This document shows, piece after piece, positions 25,798 through 32,917 of a stretch of DNA of 64,000 nucleotides. The notes beneath the pieces are model-generated. The model was given only the letters and a program-made list of their open reading frames with translations, did not search any database and was not told the origin of the DNA. Position numbers and translations under genes: made by a program. Source of the DNA: VRUE01 sp963695835 (GTDB lineage Bacteria > Actinomycetota > Thermoleophilia > Solirubrobacterales > 70-9); NCBI GenBank assembly GCA_963695835.1, contig CAVOHR010000004.1:62001-126000 (forward strand), read 5' to 3'. Each line of letters begins with the position of its first letter. Position 1 is the stretch's first letter.

Positions 25798-28700
25798 TTC
25801 GCTCGTCTCCCCCGCCTTCAGCAGGGCCTTGGAGAGCGCGTCGATCGCCGGCTGCGGGGCGACGGTGTCGACCGTCCATTCGAAGGTGGCGGCGCTCGCA
25901 TCTGCGTTGCCGGCGTTGTCGATCGCCCGCGCTTCGAACTTGTGAGCTGCCCTCGCTCAGTCCGGCGTATTCCTGCGGCGAGGAGCAGGTGCCCCAGGCA
26001 GCGGCTTCGCTTGAGTCCAGGCGGCACTGGAACCCGGCGACGCCGGAGCCGCTCGGGTCTTCGCCCGTGAATTCGAATTCGGCGGCGGCGGTGTTGGCGA
26101 GGGCCGTAGGTTTGGCGGTGATCTGGGTTTCGGGAGCCGCGGTGTCCCTGGTCAGGGTCGTCGTCGCCGCGCCGCGGTTGCCGGCGGCGTCGCTGAGGCA
26201 GAGGCGCAGGGTGTTGGCGCCCTCGGAGAGCTGGGCGGCGCTGGCGTCGGAGACGTGGACGGCGGGCTGGGAGCCGTAGGCGCCGGAGTCGAGCACGGTG
26301 CCCGAGTCGCAGTCGGCGCCGCCGGCGCGCAGCTGGAAGCTGCCGTTCTCGTCGCCGTGCCAGCTCACTTCGCTCGTCTCCCCCGCCTTCAGCAGGGCCT
26401 TGGAGAGCGCGTCGATCGCCGGCTGCGGGGCGACGGTGTCGACCGTCCATTCGTAGCTGGCGGGGCTCGCATCCGCGTTGCCGGCGTTGTCGATCGCCCG
26501 CACTTCGAACTTGTGAGCTGCCCTCGCTCAGTCCGGCGTATTCCTGCGGCGAGGAGCAGGTGCCCCAGGCCGCGGCTTCGCTTGAGTCCAGGCGGCACTG
26601 GAACCCGGCGACCCCGGAGCCGCCCGGGTCTTCGCCCGTGAATTCGAATTTGGCCGTGGCGGTGTTGGCGAGGGCCGGCGGGCTGGAGTCGATCGTCGTG
26701 CTGGGGGCCGCGGTGTCTACCGTCCAGTTGACGGTCGCCGGACTCTGGTCGGCATTCCCGGCCTGGTCGACCGCACGGACTTCGAAGGTATGGACACCGT
26801 CGGCAAGGCCGGCGTATTCCTGCGGCGAGGTGCAGATCGTCCAAGCGCCCACCGCTTCGGAGTCGAGGCGGCATTCGAAGGCGGCCACGCCAGAGCCTCC
26901 GGGGTCTTCGCCGCTGAATTCGAATTTGGCGGCGGCGTTGTTGACGAGCGCCGCGGGCTGGGCGGTCATCGAGGACTCGGGCGCGCCCGAGTCCTCGACA
27001 TAGGCGAGCGGCGCCGAACAGGTCGAGGCGCCCGCACCCGAGGTCGCGGTGGCACGGAAGGCGGTGCTGGAGTTGTCGGGGACCGAAACCGCGACACCGG
27101 CTTCCAACTCGGCGGCGGTCGCCGTGGCGACCGCCGAACCCGAGCAGTCGGCGCTCGCGTAGAGCTTCACGGTCGTCCCGGCCGCCGCCGACCCCACCAC
27201 CTGCGGCGAGTTCTGGTTGGCGGGCGAGGCGGGGACGGTGGCGCTCAGCAGCGGCGGCGCCGGCGGCGTCGCGAAGCTTCCCGGCGCGAGCAGCAGCCCC
27301 GGTTCCGTGCTGGAGTTCGATTCGGCGTCGGCCGAGGTCACCCTGAAGCGGTACGTGGTGTTCGGTTCGAGCCCCGAAAGCTGCAGGCTGTGCGCGGTGA
27401 CGAGCTGCGAATCGCCCCGGCTCAGCACGAGGGCTTCGGGGTCGGTGCCGTAGTCGACCCGCGAATCGGCCGGCTCGTTCGTGTTCCAGGAGACCGTGGC
27501 GGTGCCGTCGTTCCCCACCGCAGCTTGGACATTGGAGATTTTCGGATGCACTTCATCGAGATAGGTCGCCGTGTAGCTCCCCGCTTCGGCGTCGAAGAAC
27601 GCGTATTCGATCCCCTTGATCGTTTGGATGGCCGTGGAGACAGGCGTTTCGTCTCGTTCGATTTTGGCGAGACCGCCGACCGCGGAAGTCACCGGCACCA
27701 TCGCGCGAAGGCCGTTCGCCCCCGGGCCCGGGCTGATCGTGAAGCTGAGCCTGTCGCCGGACCAGTCGATCGACCCGAACGAGGACTGGTTGCGGCCATC
27801 CAGCCAGGTCAGCATCTGACGGGTCGAGACGACCGGTACTCCCCTTTCCAGAGCGGAGATGACGATCGCGTCTGAATCGGCCGATTCCACTTCGTCGGTG
27901 TGCATGTTGGCCGTGAAGACGCCGTAGTAACCGCCGGAGCCAAGCGCATTGTCGAGCAGCGTGTCGACGGTGAACGGGTACATCTGTCCCGACTCGTCGG
28001 TCATCTGGGTTGCCGCCTGATAGACGTCGATCATCGAGCCGTCGAGATTCGCGTATCGCATCGGCATGCCGGAGCCGGTGAACATGCCCGGGCGGTCTTT
28101 GATCCATTCTCCGGGCCAGTAGTAGTAGGAGGCGTCGAGGCGAATCCCGTTCTGCAGCTCGACCTTTGGCTGCGTCGCCCAGTCGCTCCACACTATGCAG
28201 TGCATCCGATTGGTGGTGGGCGCGGGCAGGCTTGGATAGTTGGCGGCGAATTCTTCGAGCTGGCTCGAATAGACCGATTCAAGGTTCTCCTGGTCCGCCC
28301 AATCTGAACAGCCCGTTTGCGGATGCAGGGCGATCTCGAAGCCTTCGGCGACGAAGTCGGCGGCTTCTTTGTCCGTGATCGGGCTGTTCGGGTAGATATA
28401 CGAGGTCGATCTCACACATTCCCATTTGGCCACCACGCACCCGGGGGGATCGAGCGACTTGTAGTGTTCTAAGCGTCCGGCGGTGCCTCCGCGCGCGTGG
28501 TCGTCCCCGCTCATCACGATCGCCGCCTTCTCGTCGCGCGGCAGGAACCAGAAACGCGGCAGAGGCTTGCGGTCGGCGTTCATCTGCTCGATCAGGTTCG
28601 TCAGCAGCCGCTGCTGCTCGTCCGCTTGGGGGATCTGGGCCTTGCTCAGGTTCACCCAGTCCGGTTGCTCGTCACCTTTCTTGGCGCCATAGAAGAGGTC

Positions 28701-31700
28701 GTCCGAGCGGATCGGCGGCTGCCCATCGCGCTCTTCGCCGGCCCAGGCGGGATTCCCCTGGCGCGTGTAGATGACCGACTTGGCGAGGTCGTAGCTGAAC
28801 GCCGCAGCCTGGCCTCCGTTCGGCCCGACGCTGCGGAGCGTCACCGCCGGGTTGGTGGTCGGGGTGTCGGCGTCCGAGTAGAGGGTCGCGACCGTCTGGG
28901 CGTCTTCTGCGGCGTAGCGATCGGCCGTCCCGTGGAACTGGATCGTGTCGCCGACGATGCCCGCGCCCGGGCTCGAGCCGGTGTCCACTTTCAGGTAGCC
29001 GTTCGCCAGCGCCCCCGACGCTTCTGACAGGCCGAGCAGGCCGGCCAGCTTGCCGTCGGGCCGCGTCGCTATCAGGTTGCCGCCCTGCTGGACCCAGTCG
29101 CCGAGCATCTGCGCCTGCGCGGCGCTCAATCCGCCTTCGCCGAGGATCGCCACGTCGTGCGAGTCGAGGAGCGTGGGCGTGACGTTGGATATGTCCGTGG
29201 ACGTGAAATCGTTCAGCCCTTCCGCACGGAGGATTTCCGCGTAGTAGCGGCTGAACGGATTTCCGGAGTTCGAGATGACCAGGATCGGGCCCTCCGGGCC
29301 CTTCGTCCGGCGGTGGCGGGGGCGGTGCCCCCGTGGTGAACGACCAGGTCGCGTCGGCGGCGAGCGGATTGCCGGCCAGATCGCTGGCCCCGCCAGGCCC
29401 CCCCTTGATCGTCGCGGTGTACGTGGTCGAGTGCTGCAGCGGTTTATCGGGTTCGAGCGTCACCTTGCGCTTGGCCGGGCTGTAGGTGACGGTCGCCGGA
29501 ACCGTTGCATTGGACGGATCGCGCAGCGTGACCGTGGCCGCACCGATCGTGCCCGCGTTCATCGCCTCGTTGAAGGTCGCGGTGACGGACGTCCCGGTGT
29601 CGATTTCCGTAGCGCCGGCGACCGGGCTGCGGCTGTTGACTGCGGGTGGAGTCGAGTCCGACCCCGGTTCTTCGTCGAAGACGACGTCGACCAGGTAGTT
29701 CTCCGAGTCGAAGCTTTCCGGGCCACTGCCGGCGAAGAGCCCACCCGACGGACCGTAATTGAAGATCCCGTTCGGCCCGTCGACTCTGTCGGCAAGCGCG
29801 TGCAGCGGTGGGCTGTCGACCCCGCTGGACGCGAAGTAGTCGGGGATCGATGCGTAGTGGCCGCCGGAAGCATGGTAGGAGGCGACGTAGGTGGTGCCGG
29901 CGGAGATCGCGACCGGGGTGTCGAAGCGGGCCTGCTGCCAGCCGGAGCCGGTCTCGCCGGTGAAGGTGACTTCGGCGAGCTGGGTGCCCCCCGCCGTCCA
30001 CAGATGGCCGACGTGAGCTCCCCCGTTGCCGGGCGTCTTGTAGAAACGCAGGCCGGTGATGTATCCGGGGACATCGGAGCGGAACTTGACCCCGAGTTCG
30101 ACCGAGCCTGTGTCGGAGTCCTCGGGAGCGGAGAGGGATTCGTCCCAGACCGAGCACGGGCAGGCTTGGGGGACGACGTCGACGCTGACCTGGTCACCCG
30201 GGCTCTCGAGGTTGGCGCTGTCGTCGACCGAGCGCGACATCACCGTCGTCTGGCCTTCCGCTTCCGGCGTCCACGAGTAGGTCCAGCTTTCGCGGCCTTG
30301 CGCCCGATGCCAGGTTGCGCCCCCGTCGACCGAGACCTCGACTCCTGCCACCCGGCCGCCGCCTCCACCCTCCCCTTCGCCGTCGGTGGCGCTGCCGCTG
30401 ACCGTGAACGGCTTGCCGCTGTCCAGCTCGGCGCCTCCGGCCGGCGTCGCGATGGTCGAGCTCGGAGGGATCGAGTCGGTCGTCTGCATCGCTGCGACGA
30501 GGTTTTCCTGGATCGCTCCCGGCTGCGCCCCCATGTCGGCCAGCAGGTTCACGGTCGCCTGCTGCATGTTCGGATCGGCAGTCGTCTCGCCGCGATCGTG
30601 GCGCCCGTCCAGCCCCCAAGACCACTGCACGGTGCCGGCGCCGAACACCAGCGCGCCGCTCGGAGCGCGGTAGAGCGTTAGGTGATGGGTCGCCGTGCCG
30701 GACCCGTAGGTGGAGCCGTGGTCGAGCAGCAGCTGCGGCACGTTGACCGTGGTCGAGGAGAGATCGATCAGGCCCGGTGGCCGGAAGCCGTTTTCGAGAT
30801 CCTCGTCCCACTCGTAGCCCAGCGTGTCTTCGCCCAGGGTCGCGGTTTTGCCCGGTTCGAGCGAGGCGACGCTCGTGCTGCGCCACAACCGCATCGCCGC
30901 ATCCGCCGCCGGGACTTCGATCGCTGCGGTCCCCTCGTCGACCATGAAGATCTGTCCGCCGAGCGCGTTCTCGGGGCGGCCGCCGTCGGACGACGGCGGG
31001 CCGAACCGCGGGTCCCGCCAGGTCGCGGTCGAGACCGCCGGCTCTTCCGGGTCGATCGCTCCGCCGGCGTGCGTCTCCTTGTAACAGACCAGCGTACGGG
31101 GATCGGCACTCGAGCCGCCGATGCCGTCTTCCCAGCGCGTCTTCCAGAAGCCCTCGTTGCCGCTGAAGAAGGCGAGGTCGACGCCGGCGTCGCGCGCCGC
31201 TTCGACGTTGGCCCGCTGCTGCCCCGACCAGTACTCGTCGTGCCCGACCGACATGTACACCTTGTGCTCGAGCATCTCGCTGCCACGCCGGTCGGCGTCG
31301 ACGCCGGTGGTGTAGCTGACGTCGTAGCCGTTGCGCTCGAGCCAGCGGACCATCGGGTATTCGGCGTTGAACGGCGAGTCTTCGGGGGTCGGGCCCCGCG
31401 TGGTCAGGGGCCGGTTGTAGCTGACCTTGTAGGCCCGGTTCGGGTTCGTGCCCGGGCCGCCGGTGTAGAGGCTGTTGCCGCCGTAGCGGTTGTAGGCCTC
31501 CCAGGTGGTGTCCGACGTCTGGAAGAGGAGGTCCGATTCGGCCTCGTCGTCGCGCACGACGAAGACGATGTGGCTTCCTTCCGAGGCCTGATCTTCGCGC
31601 TCGAGCTTGGCGAAGTAGATGCCCGAGACGGCGTCGGCCGGCACCGCCCAGGCGGCCGATTCGGCCCAGTTGCCGCAGTCGACCAGCCCGCTCGAGGCTT

Positions 31701-32136
31701 CCCCTCCGCAGGGCGACTGGCTCTGCGGCAGCGACACCGACGGTTTGACCGTGGCGACCTTGCGCGCGCCGTCGCCGCCGTAGTAGCCCATCCGGTAGAT
31801 GTCGAGGCGGTATTTGGTCGAGTTGGTGTCGATCTTGAAGTGGACGGTTTCGCCGCGATCGACGCTGATCTGGGTGGCGAAGCCCTGGATGCCGGGGTCG
31901 CCTTCGCCGGACACGTCCCACTCGCTCGGCGGGTTGCCCGGTTTCGAGTTCTCGCAGACGATCTCGTTCGCCGGCGGTTCGCAGGGCCCCGCCGCCGATG
32001 CCTTCTCGGCGAGCACGGCCTGGCCCCCCAGCGCGAGCAGGGCGAGGACGGTCACTGCTGCGCGAAGATCCGCCACCTGGGGGAGCAACGGTCCGGCAGG
32101 CGGCGTTTTTCCGCGCCAGGTACCGGTCCTCGGCAT
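5896..32136 (-). CDS. Giant secreted multidomain protein with ~76 Ig-like modules (locus; three +1 frame breaks)
   Basis: If three single-base insertions (about 29295, 26517 and 25946) are removed, this locus encodes one protein of about 8,745 residues. Order (approximate residues): signal peptide 1-50 (AAVTVLALLALGGQAVLA, cleavage near ASAA); N,N-dimethylformamidase-beta-like domain 55-550; Ig-like domain 557-645; DUF4082-like domain 660-815; SbsA-type Ig domain 830-935; proline linker; deacetylase-like region 945-1530; fibronectin type III 1530-1615; about 76 Ig-like modules 1627-8580; basic C-terminal domain to 8745. No LPXTG, PEP-CTERM or S-layer-homology motif is visible. It is the last gene of a minus-strand polysaccharide operon, 25 bases after the phospho-sugar transferase. 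The likely role is a cell-surface or matrix scaffold, but this is inferred. The three shifts add up to three bases, so the first and last segments share a frame. Confidence 0.8.
11660..13733 (-). repeat. Copy 1 of a ~2.07-kb eight-module duplication (period 4,395 bases)
   Basis: This block and 16055-18128 are nearly identical over about 2.07 kb with an offset of 4,395 bases, which is 1,465 codons, so the frame is kept. It spans part of an A module, then C, A, B, D, A, C and part of another A. One difference noted is G at 12389 against A at 16784, which turns Ser to Leu in the D-A junction (EDSSAPE against EDLSAPE). Confidence 0.85.
16055..18128 (-). repeat. Copy 2 of the ~2.07-kb eight-module duplication
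   Basis: Partner of 11660-13733 (offset 4,395 bases). Identity starts inside an A module and ends inside another A module near 18128, where the two copies diverge abruptly. This is the pattern expected from unequal crossing-over or gene conversion between homologous modules. Confidence 0.85.
18850..19590 (-). repeat. Copy 1 of a ~0.74-kb A-A-B module duplication (period 1,356 bases)
   Basis: Matches 20206-20946 with an offset of 1,356 bases (452 codons, in frame). It covers two A modules and a B module. The copies differ at a few positions, for example VSG against MSG when the shared stretch is read on the opposite strand near 18985. Confidence 0.75.
20206..20946 (-). repeat. Copy 2 of the ~0.74-kb A-A-B module duplication
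   Basis: Partner of 18850-19590. Beyond about 20946 the next module differs in the two contexts, so the duplicated unit is not aligned to module ends. Confidence 0.75.
25376..26517 (-). repeat. Adjacent A+C supermodules with a 571-base period and the same extra base
   Basis: Two consecutive A-plus-C units repeat with a period of 571 bases instead of a multiple of three. Each unit ends in the element TTGTGAGCTGCC where other copies in the array (for example near 22590, 24250 and 24820) read TTGTGACTGCC. The added G lies at about 25946 and 26517 and breaks the frame at the same codon in both units. Confidence 0.8.
25818..29153 (-). CDS. Giant protein, central segment (deacetylase-like, FnIII, first repeats)
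   Basis: This frame is continuous with the N-terminal segment once one base near 29295 is removed (the protein resumes as GPILVISNSGNPFSRYYAEI). It holds a Rossmann-like segment (HDVAILGEGGLSAAQAQML) and a region with an Asp-Asp-His element in VMSGDDHARGG and a later FEIALHPQTGCSDW. This resembles the polysaccharide-deacetylase/glycosidase-like domain that pairs with DUF4082 proteins, but it lacks the HxxxH motif, so catalysis is uncertain. A fibronectin type III domain (PKISNVQAAVGNDGTATVSW) follows, then the first D-type and A-type Ig modules. The genuine frame ends near 26517, where an extra base interrupts the second A module after GLSEGS. Confidence 0.8.
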   Translation of the reverse strand: MAILGEGGLSAAQAQMLGDWVQQGGNLIATRPDGKLAGLLGLSEASGALANGYLKVDTGSSPGAGIVGDTIQFHGTADRYAAEDAQTVATLYSDADTPTTNPAVTLRSVGPNGGQAAAFSYDLAKSVIYTRQGNPAWAGEERDGQPPIRSDDLFYGAKKGDEQPDWVNLSKAQIPQADEQQRLLTNLIEQMNADRKPLPRFWFLPRDEKAAIVMSGDDHARGGTAGRLEHYKSLDPPGCVVAKWECVRSTSYIYPNSPITDKEAADFVAEGFEIALHPQTGCSDWADQENLESVYSSQLEEFAANYPSLPAPTTNRMHCIVWSDWATQPKVELQNGIRLDASYYYWPGEWIKDRPGMFTGSGMPMRYANLDGSMIDVYQAATQMTDESGQMYPFTVDTLLDNALGSGGYYGVFTANMHTDEVESADSDAIVISALERGVPVVSTRQMLTWLDGRNQSSFGSIDWSGDRLSFTISPGPGANGLRAMVPVTSAVGGLAKIERDETPVSTAIQTIKGIEYAFFDAEAGSYTATYLDEVHPKISNVQAAVGNDGTATVSWNTNEPADSRVDYGTDPEALVLSRGDSQLVTAHSLQLSGLEPNTTYRFRVTSADAESNSSTEPGLLLAPGSFATPPAPPLLSATVPASPANQNSPQVVGSAAAGTTVKLYASADCSGSAVATATAAELEAGVAVSVPDNSSTAFRATATSGAGASTCSAPLAYVEDSGAPESSMTAQPAALVNNAAAKFEFSGEDPGGSGVAAFECRLDSEAVGAWTICTSPQEYAGLADGVHTFEVRAVDQAGNADQSPATVNWTVDTAAPSTTIDSSPPALANTATAKFEFTGEDPGGSGVAGFQCRLDSSEAAAWGTCSSPQEYAGLSEGSSQVRSAGDRQRRQRGCEPRQLRMDGRHRRPAAGDRRALQGPAEGGGDERSELARRRERQLPAARRRRRLRLGHRARLRRLRLPARRPRLRRQRRPALRGRQHPAPLPQRRRRQPRRGDDDPDQGHRGSRNPDHRQTYGPRQHRRRRIRIHGRRPERLRRRRVPVPPGLKRSRCLGHLLLAAGIRRTERGQLTSSKRGRSTTPATQMRAPPPSNGRSTPSPRSRRSTRSPRPC
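28672..32136 (-). CDS. Giant protein, N-terminal segment (DMFase-beta-like, DUF4082, SbsA-type Ig)
   Basis: The frame as read gives 1,154 residues, but only the first ~947 (to about 29295) are genuine; after the first extra base the frame is out of phase. After the signal peptide comes a domain with the landmarks GYYGGDGARKVATV, SDTTWEAYNRYGGNSLY, EYPMVRWLERNGYDVSY, YMSVGHDEYWSGQQR and FFSGNEGFWKTRWE. These mark the C-terminal domain of the N,N-dimethylformamidase beta subunit family, a domain common in secreted actinobacterial proteins of unknown function. Next are an Ig-like domain (PPSSTIATPAGG), a DUF4082-type beta-sandwich (LGVKFRSDVPGYITGLRFYK) and an SbsA-like Ig domain (SPVAGATEIDTGTSVTATFN). 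The segment ends in a run of six prolines. The start at 32136 has GAGG three bases upstream; a GTG at the start of VADLRAAVTV is an alternative. Confidence 0.85.
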   Translation of the reverse strand: MPRTGTWRGKTPPAGPLLPQVADLRAAVTVLALLALGGQAVLAEKASAAGPCEPPANEIVCENSKPGNPPSEWDVSGEGDPGIQGFATQISVDRGETVHFKIDTNSTKYRLDIYRMGYYGGDGARKVATVKPSVSLPQSQSPCGGEASSGLVDCGNWAESAAWAVPADAVSGIYFAKLEREDQASEGSHIVFVVRDDEAESDLLFQTSDTTWEAYNRYGGNSLYTGGPGTNPNRAYKVSYNRPLTTRGPTPEDSPFNAEYPMVRWLERNGYDVSYTTGVDADRRGSEMLEHKVYMSVGHDEYWSGQQRANVEAARDAGVDLAFFSGNEGFWKTRWEDGIGGSSADPRTLVCYKETHAGGAIDPEEPAVSTATWRDPRFGPPSSDGGRPENALGGQIFMVDEGTAAIEVPAADAAMRLWRSTSVASLEPGKTATLGEDTLGYEWDEDLENGFRPPGLIDLSSTTVNVPQLLLDHGSTYGSGTATHHLTLYRAPSGALVFGAGTVQWSWGLDGRHDRGETTADPNMQQATVNLLADMGAQPGAIQENLVAAMQTTDSIPPSSTIATPAGGAELDSGKPFTVSGSATDGEGEGGGGGRVAGVEVSVDGGATWHRAQGRESWTYSWTPEAEGQTTVMSRSVDDSANLESPGDQVSVDVVPQACPCSVWDESLSAPEDSDTGSVELGVKFRSDVPGYITGLRFYKTPGNGGAHVGHLWTAGGTQLAEVTFTGETGSGWQQARFDTPVAISAGTTYVASYHASGGHYASIPDYFASSGVDSPPLHALADRVDGPNGIFNYGPSGGLFAGSGPESFDSENYLVDVVFDEEPGSDSTPPAVNSRSPVAGATEIDTGTSVTATFNEAMNAGTIGAATVTLRDPSNATVPATVTYSPAKRKVTLEPDKPLQHSTTYTATIKGGPGGASDLAGNPLAADATWSFTTGAPPPPPPDEGPGGPDPGHLELRKSVQPLLRGNPPCGRAERFHVHGHIQRHAHAPRLARRGDPRRRRIERRAGADARRLGPAGRQPDSDAARRQAGRPARPVRSVGGAGERLPESGHRLEPGRGHRRRHDPVPRDGRSLRRRRRPDGRDPLLGRRHPDHQPGGDAPQRRAERRPGCGVQLRPRQVGHLHAPGESRLGRRRARWAAADPLGRPLLWRQER

Positions 32137-32161
32137 AAGCCTCAGCTACAGGTTGAGGGTG

Positions 32162-32917
32162 TTAGGCGGCGCCCTTGCCGTGGATCACGGTCGGCAGCGT
32201 CAGCAGGAGGATCTTCAGGTTGAGCGGCAGCGATCGGCGCTCGACGTACTCGGTGTCGAGCTCGATCATCTGCCGGAAGCTGAGCAGGCTGCGGCCCCGC
32301 ACCTGCCACAGCCCGGTGATCCCGGGCCGCACCGCGAAGCGGCGAAACGCCTCGGGCGGGTAGCGGTCGACCTCGTACTCGATCGGAGGCCGCGGGCCGA
32401 CCAGCGACATCTCCCCCCGCAGCACGTTCCAGAGCTGCGGCAGCTCGTCGATGCTGGCCCGCCGCAGGAGCGACCCGACCCGCGTCACCCGGTCGTCCTC
32501 CTCGAGCTTGCTCATCGGGCGTCCCCCCTGCTCGCCGGCGGCGATCATCTTCTCGACGTGCCGCCGGTGGGCGCCGGCGCCGGCGCCCACACGCATCGTG
32601 CGGAACTTGGCGACCGAGAACGGCTCCAGGTGACGGCCGACGCGGCGCTGCCGGTAGATCGGCGACCCGGGCGAGTCGAACCTGACCGTCAGCGCGACGA
32701 GGACCAGCAGCGGCGAGAGCACGATCAGCAGGACGAGGGCGCCGATCAGGTCGAGCAGGCGGATCGCGGCCTCCGCGAACGGTGAGGCAGCGACCGTCCC
32801 GACCTCTACCCGGGGCGCCGCGGCCCCTCCCGCCTCCCGGGCTCGCCAGGGCGAGGAGGAGGGCGCGGCGAACGCTTCGCCCTCGGCAGTCGCCGTCCGC
32901 TGAGCGGAGTCGGCCAT
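32162..32917 (-). CDS. Initiating phospho-sugar transferase (bacterial sugar transferase / WbaP-like)
   Basis: A 251-residue membrane enzyme that starts glycan assembly by moving a sugar-1-phosphate from a nucleotide sugar onto undecaprenyl phosphate. The N-terminal ~48 residues are low-complexity. A membrane helix follows at about 53-79, then the catalytic domain with KFRTMRVGA, RVTRVGSLLRRASIDELPQL, WNVLRGEMSLVGPRPP and RPGITGLWQVRGR, all diagnostic of the family. It lacks the extra N-terminal membrane helices of full-length WbaP, so it is a short monotopic form. Its ATG overlaps the stop of the upstream aminotransferase by one base (TGATG), and the giant gene starts 25 bases downstream. 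Confidence 0.93.
   Translation of the reverse strand: MADSAQRTATAEGEAFAAPSSSPWRAREAGGAAAPRVEVGTVAASPFAEAAIRLLDLIGALVLLIVLSPLLVLVALTVRFDSPGSPIYRQRRVGRHLEPFSVAKFRTMRVGAGAGAHRRHVEKMIAAGEQGGRPMSKLEEDDRVTRVGSLLRRASIDELPQLWNVLRGEMSLVGPRPPIEYEVDRYPPEAFRRFAVRPGITGLWQVRGRSLLSFRQMIELDTEYVERRSLPLNLKILLLTLPTVIHGKGAA

Larger units (their letters stand above)
6390..27260 (-). repeat. Array of about 76 Ig-like modules in four classes
   Basis: Reading the translation from N to C terminus I count about 46 A modules (~91 residues; start AP-x-T-Q-I-x-x-x-P-A-A-L, middle GGSGVASFQCRLDS, end RAIDQAGNADPSP), 13 B modules (~86; DSGPAGLTNDPTPTF, FECSIDTGTPAFGPC), 8 C modules (~98; IDALSKALLKAGETSE, TLRLCLSDAAGNRGA) and 9 D modules (~95; LSATVPASPANENNPKI, TSGCSEPLTY). 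All classes carry two conserved cysteines, probably one disulfide each. B modules are typically followed by D or by an A module beginning VPETQI. D modules are always followed by an A module. Counts are by eye and may be off by one or two. Confidence 0.9.

Noticed and set aside
6390..27260. The repeat array considered as a CRISPR-like or satellite DNA array.
   Set aside because: The periods (about 258-294 bases) correspond to protein modules, there are no unique spacers between short palindromic repeats, and substitutions keep the reading frame.
29290..29300. Programmed +1 frameshift at the proline linker of the giant gene.
   Set aside because: No slippery codon with a following stop or stimulator is apparent, and the same +1 type of break appears in unrelated genes of the window, so a sequence error is the simpler reading.
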